Below are positions 20,778 through 23,699 of a stretch of 23,699 nt of DNA, in pieces. Within the stretch, counting starts at the first letter, position 1. Every line of letters starts with the position of its first letter. This stretch comes from DAOTWP01 sp034435675 (GTDB lineage Bacteria; Chloroflexota; Anaerolineae; Aggregatilineales; Phototrophicaceae): assembly GCA_034435675.1 (NCBI GenBank), contig DAOTWP010000263.1, forward strand, positions 1-23,699, read 5' to 3'. The position numbers were made by a program, and so were the translations under genes. The notes under the pieces are model-generated. The model saw only the letters and a list, made by a program, of their open reading frames with translations. It was not told the DNA's origin and did not search any database.

Positions 20778-21986
20778 TCACTGACTTTGCTCGATAAGTG
20801 TAATGAGGGCATAAAATGCGCCCGCATTATCTGCATAGCCCTCCAGCGCGCCTTCATACACCTCTAACTGCAACATGCCGTCACTATTGGCTGTAAACGA
20901 TCCGCCAGCGCCGACCAAAAACGACGCCCCCGTGCCCACGCGCCCGATGAGCGCCATCACGGGAGCACCTTCCAGACAGCCTTCCAGACCAGCTTCCGAA
21001 CAAGAGCTGCGGCAAACGAAATCGGGACCCAAAGAGGTGACAGGGCAGGCAGCATCAGTCGGGAAACCGGCTGGAGGAACCCACAGATTGAAGTCGGCAT
21101 AGGGACCCTCTGCACTGATGTGGGTATTCATCAAACCGGATGCGCTGATGGTGAATTGATCACCCGTGTGCAGCATAATCCCTGTATCGGTCCAGGGTAC
21201 CGTTACCGATACTTCAATGCGCTCTGGCAGTAAACCGAAAGGAATAGCCTGCGTGCGTACCGGGTCATAAGGTTCAGGCGCAGTAGGTGGGGCAGCAGCG
21301 CGGCTATCGTCAACGGGGATTGTCGTGGTCTGCCCGGCAAGCAAAGGTTGGCTGACGCCCAACGCTGCAATTTCAGCTTCCCCAGCAGCCAGGATGATCT
21401 CCAGGCTGTCTTCTTCTGTGATTCCTAATACTACCGTTGAACCAAGCCTGATTTCAACACCATTCACGGTCAAATTGACCTGTGTCCCCTGCGGATTCTG
21501 GATCACAAGACTGTTAGGTGCATTCTGACACTGAACTTCGCCCACGCCGCTGGCGAAATAGAACGCTTGCAGGGAGTTCTCGCCTGCATCGCGTGCAGTA
21601 TCTAGCGTAACATCCCCTGTCAGCAGAAAGGTGACATTCTGACCGGGCAGCGTATCTGGCAGATCCGCCTGGGCATTGATAAGGGCAATCCCCCACGCTC
21701 CGCTGTCTGGGTCATAAGCCCCCGTGTGCAGCCTGCTGATGCTCCATAATTCGATCACATCCCCCGGACTCTCAAAACTGCCCGCTGCATCCGGAAAGAA
21801 CTCAACATCAATCTGGTTATTGCCATAACAAACCTGATTACGCTCAAAAGAACTGCAAACACCTTCAACCAGATCCAATGCTTCCAGCACGATCGTGGTA
21901 CAACGATCATCCTGAGCCAAAGAAGTCATTCGGAAGCTAAACCATCCTGCAAGGAAAAGGATTGCTGCGAAGCGTAAGATTTTCAT
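20778..21986 (-). CDS. secreted protein with Cys-rich N-terminus, FecR-like segment and PA-IL-like lectin domain
   Basis: 402 residues. Residues 1-25 are a signal peptide. Residues 29-55 are a Cys-rich module (CTTIVLEALDLVEGVCSS...RNQVCYGNNQ). Residues about 160-225 are a FecR-like beta segment (VNLTVNGVEIRLGSTVVLG... to ...LLAGQTTTIPV). Residues about 262-398 resemble the PA-IL/LecA galactose-lectin fold: WTDTGIMLHTGDQFTISASG, then GFP, ALIGRVGTGASFLVG, SFTANSDGMLQLEV and YADNAGAFYALI. A four-Cys insert (314-337) lies within it. Surface or adhesin function is inferred. AAGG lies eight bases before the ATG. Base composition is lower in G+C than its neighbours (28 or 29 of 60 in two 60-bp blocks counted by hand, versus 42 of 60 in one block of the WD40 gene). 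A 100-bp direct repeat brackets it, suggesting acquisition or shuffling. Confidence 0.75.
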   Translation of the reverse strand: MKILRFAAILFLAGWFSFRMTSLAQDDRCTTIVLEALDLVEGVCSSFERNQVCYGNNQIDVEFFPDAAGSFESPGDVIELWSISRLHTGAYDPDSGAWGIALINAQADLPDTLPGQNVTFLLTGDVTLDTARDAGENSLQAFYFASGVGEVQCQNAPNSLVIQNPQGTQVNLTVNGVEIRLGSTVVLGITEEDSLEIILAAGEAEIAALGVSQPLLAGQTTTIPVDDSRAAAPPTAPEPYDPVRTQAIPFGLLPERIEVSVTVPWTDTGIMLHTGDQFTISASGLMNTHISAEGPYADFNLWVPPAGFPTDAACPVTSLGPDFVCRSSCSEAGLEGCLEGAPVMALIGRVGTGASFLVGAGGSFTANSDGMLQLEVYEGALEGYADNAGAFYALITLIEQSQ

Positions 21987-22055
21987 CTCATTGCGCCTTT
22001 CTCTACAGCCAGTGAAGATGTCAACGACCCATAGCCAAAGCCAGGGGCGTGCAGG

Positions 22056-22187
22056 TCAGGCAGGATTGATACCCAATTCACTGCCCGCGCATTGCGGATT
22101 GACTACCGCCCGGCGGCTGATGTTCAGCGCAGCGTTCAGGTCAGCATGGGAAGCGTGCCCACACTGCATACAAATATTCAACGGCAT
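22056..22187 (-). pseudogene. remnant of an IS200/IS605-type TnpB C-terminus
   Basis: The minus-strand translation reads PLNICMQCGHASHADLNAA and continues LNISRRAVVNPQ. The CxxCG plus HADLNAALNI arrangement is the C-terminal zinc finger and last RuvC motif (Asp) of TnpB/OrfB proteins. The N-terminal 85% or more of the protein is absent; upstream sequence turns into the end of the WD40 gene. No TnpA gene or recognisable element end was found, so this is a scar. Confidence 0.75.
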
Positions 22188-22206
22188 ATATCCTACCCCG
22201 CCCCCC

Positions 22207-23699
22207 TCAATTCCCCACCGTGAAGGCGCAGGTGCCGGTTTCCTCTGGCGTGGCGCTGCCGGGTCCAAACGCCGCGAAGCCGTCGCTGACCGGTTCGCGC
22301 CAGTTCAGCCGGTAGTTCAGCGTATAGAAACCCTGCGGCAGGTCGCCCAGCAGCGTGAAATAATAGACGGTGGGATAATTGTCATTTGCCGGGTCGGGTT
22401 CCACCTGTGTCAGGTAGCGCCAGCCAACCAGCGGCGTGCCATCCAGCGTTACCGTGTAGCGCGCGTTCAGCACATGCGCCCGCAGCAAAACATCATCCGC
22501 GGCGTACCAGCTCCACAGCACACCCAGCGTCTGCCCGGTCTGCGGCGGCAGCGCCGGTCCGCCCAGGCTGTCGCAGTAGGCGACCAGTGTGTTGTCATAA
22601 TAGGTGCTCGCCCGCAGCAGCGACGGCATGTAGTCCGGCAGTGCCCACAGCCGCACATATCCCCCGCCCACACTGGCAAACAGCGTTTGATCCGGATTGA
22701 ATGCCACCGAGCGCACACCGGGGTGTGGCAGCGCTGCCAGCATCTGCTGCTGCTCCACATCATAGAGCACTGCTTCGCCCCAGGGCGGCTGTTCTGCGCC
22801 CTGCCCCGGATACGTGCTGCTGGCAATCGCCAGGGTGCGGCTGTCCGGCGCGAATGCCAGCCCGAAGTAAGTTGGCGTCAGGTTGGGCGGCGCGCCAAAG
22901 TAGAATTGATCCAGCAGATCGCCGTCTTCCGCGTCCCACAACCGCAGCCTGCGCTGGATGGCGATGTCGGCGGTGAGGACATAGCGCCCGTCAGGGCTGA
23001 TGGTCAGGGCATCGCGGGGGTCGCTGCCGACCTGCCCGCCAAAGTCCGCGCTAACGTCAATGCTGCCGGAATAGGACCACATGGTCACCGCCGCCAGCGT
23101 CTGCGTATCCCACACGCCCACATGCCCGCTGCCCGCGCTGCCCAGCAGCAGGCTGCCGTCACGGTTGAACGCCAGCCCGGTATACGGCAGCGCAATCCCG
23201 GCGACTTCCAGCGGGGTTTCGCTGTCGTCCAGCAGGTTGTAGACGTACAAGCCGCGCGGCACAGCGTCGGTGATCACGGCATATGCCAGCAGCGCGCCGT
23301 TGGGGCTGTAGGCGAGCAGGTCAACCCCGCGCACGCCGGTGTCGATTGTCTGGCGTAGTGTGCCGTCGGGCACATACCACAACCGCAGCGGACCCTGGCG
23401 TGTGGCGGTGGCGAGCAGCCGCCCGTCCGGGTTGAAGGCGATATCGGTGACAGTCTCGCCGCTGTGCAGCAGTTCACGCGGGGGGATGTCCAGATCGCTG
23501 GTGTCATAGAGCAGCACGGTATCCCCGGCGACGACTGCCAGCGTCAGCCCGCCCGGCGACCAGAGTACCTCGTCGGCAAGGATGCGCGGCAGTTCGGCGT
23601 AGAGCGTCAGTTGGGCGGCGTTCTGGGCGGCGATGACAATTTCCTGCGGCTGGGTGTACAGTGGGGCGGCGCGCACGCTCACGGTGGGCGTGGGCGGCT
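22207..23699 (-). CDS. WD40 beta-propeller protein (5' end beyond window)
   Basis: The reading frame is open to the window edge. The upstream codons read PPTPTVSVRAAP, a Thr/Pro linker, so the true start lies outside. At least 497 residues are visible. Six or more WD-like blades can be seen: VLLYDTSD, LRLWYVPDG, VGVWDTQTLA, LRLWDAEDG, VLYDVEQQ and VRLWALPD, each with an upstream FNPDG/FAPDS-type turn. After the propeller come about 130 residues (from YYDNTLVAYCDSLGG to CAFTVGN) resembling a C-terminal module seen in exported proteins of this group; that resemblance is from memory. A propeller scaffold or binding role outside the cell is inferred. The last 100 bp are duplicated at 20503. Strong G+C bias matches most neighbours and contrasts with the gene at 20778. 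Confidence 0.88.
   Translation of the reverse strand, partial: PPTPTVSVRAAPLYTQPQEIVIAAQNAAQLTLYAELPRILADEVLWSPGGLTLAVVAGDTVLLYDTSDLDIPPRELLHSGETVTDIAFNPDGRLLATATRQGPLRLWYVPDGTLRQTIDTGVRGVDLLAYSPNGALLAYAVITDAVPRGLYVYNLLDDSETPLEVAGIALPYTGLAFNRDGSLLLGSAGSGHVGVWDTQTLAAVTMWSYSGSIDVSADFGGQVGSDPRDALTISPDGRYVLTADIAIQRRLRLWDAEDGDLLDQFYFGAPPNLTPTYFGLAFAPDSRTLAIASSTYPGQGAEQPPWGEAVLYDVEQQQMLAALPHPGVRSVAFNPDQTLFASVGGGYVRLWALPDYMPSLLRASTYYDNTLVAYCDSLGGPALPPQTGQTLGVLWSWYAADDVLLRAHVLNARYTVTLDGTPLVGWRYLTQVEPDPANDNYPTVYYFTLLGDLPQGFYTLNYRLNWREPVSDGFAAFGPGSATPEETGTCAFTVGN
22208..22307. repeat. 100-bp direct repeat, second copy (WD40 3' end)
   Basis: Identical to 20503-20602 by eye, in the same orientation and 1.6 kb apart. 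Between the copies lie the lectin-like gene and the TnpB remnant. Confidence 0.9.

Noticed and set aside
21991..23358. Long plus-strand open frame opposite the WD40 gene
   Set aside because: The opposite strand has clear WD blades; this frame is Arg/Gln/His-rich and runs across the TnpB remnant and the duplicated segment.

Overview
The window is G+C-rich bacterial chromosome. The gene content points to Chloroflexota, probably Anaerolineae or a relative (inference from family content, not from a marker gene). The pointers are secreted proteins with Thr/Pro-rich linkers, a threefold SH3-like protein with GPxC..G.NWW signatures, a lamin-tail-domain protein, a Uma2 nuclease, a DUF5946 protein, an F420 gamma-glutamyl ligase, and small palindromic repeats between genes. 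No rRNA, tRNA, CRISPR array or intact insertion sequence was recognised.

Layout. At 1-2460 lie a cold-shock protein with a hairpin terminator (minus), a SAM methyltransferase with a TATAAT promoter (minus) and an anchored lamin-tail protein (plus). At 2535-5779 (plus) lie an anchored BMP-family nucleoside-binding-like protein, an unknown 159-aa protein and an exported SH3 protein. The lamin-tail and BMP proteins share a nearly identical N-terminal Cys-loop/coiled-coil cassette. At 6018-7163 there is a CaiB/BaiF-fold enzyme with an AMACR-like His/Asp pair. From 7384 to 11778 everything is on the minus strand: a DUF697/YcjF-like protein, a VOC protein with a clear terminator, a 724-bp repeat-rich gap, CofE, a HicB-like/DinB fusion, and a xylose-isomerase-like TIM barrel that has lost three of four expected metal ligands. 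At 12135-16470 there is a small unknown gene with a good promoter and structured leader, a four-TM protein (minus), a Uma2 / repeat-rich hypothetical / DUF5946 run (plus), and an isochorismatase-like hydrolase (minus). At 16916-19129 there is a complete glgB. From 19317 to the end (minus) there are a serine hydrolase of the beta-lactamase fold, a lower-GC gene for a FecR-like plus PA-IL-lectin-like secreted protein, a TnpB scar, and a WD40 protein cut by the window edge.

The genes do not form one pathway. The most distinctive content is structural. (1) A MITE-like family of about 95 bp has ends TAAGTACAACCA/TGGTTGTACTTA and a near-perfect central palindrome; three full-length copies, one diverged copy and two partial or core-only copies are seen, and one copy supplies the glgB stop codon. 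(2) Two exported proteins share an N-terminal cassette. (3) A perfect 100-bp direct repeat brackets a lower-GC block holding the lectin-like gene and a TnpB remnant. (4) There are five short tandem arrays, two of which contain the stop codon of the adjacent minus-strand gene. The shared cassette and the palindromic repeat family are the best candidates for something undescribed. Nothing here demonstrates a new defence or biosynthetic system.
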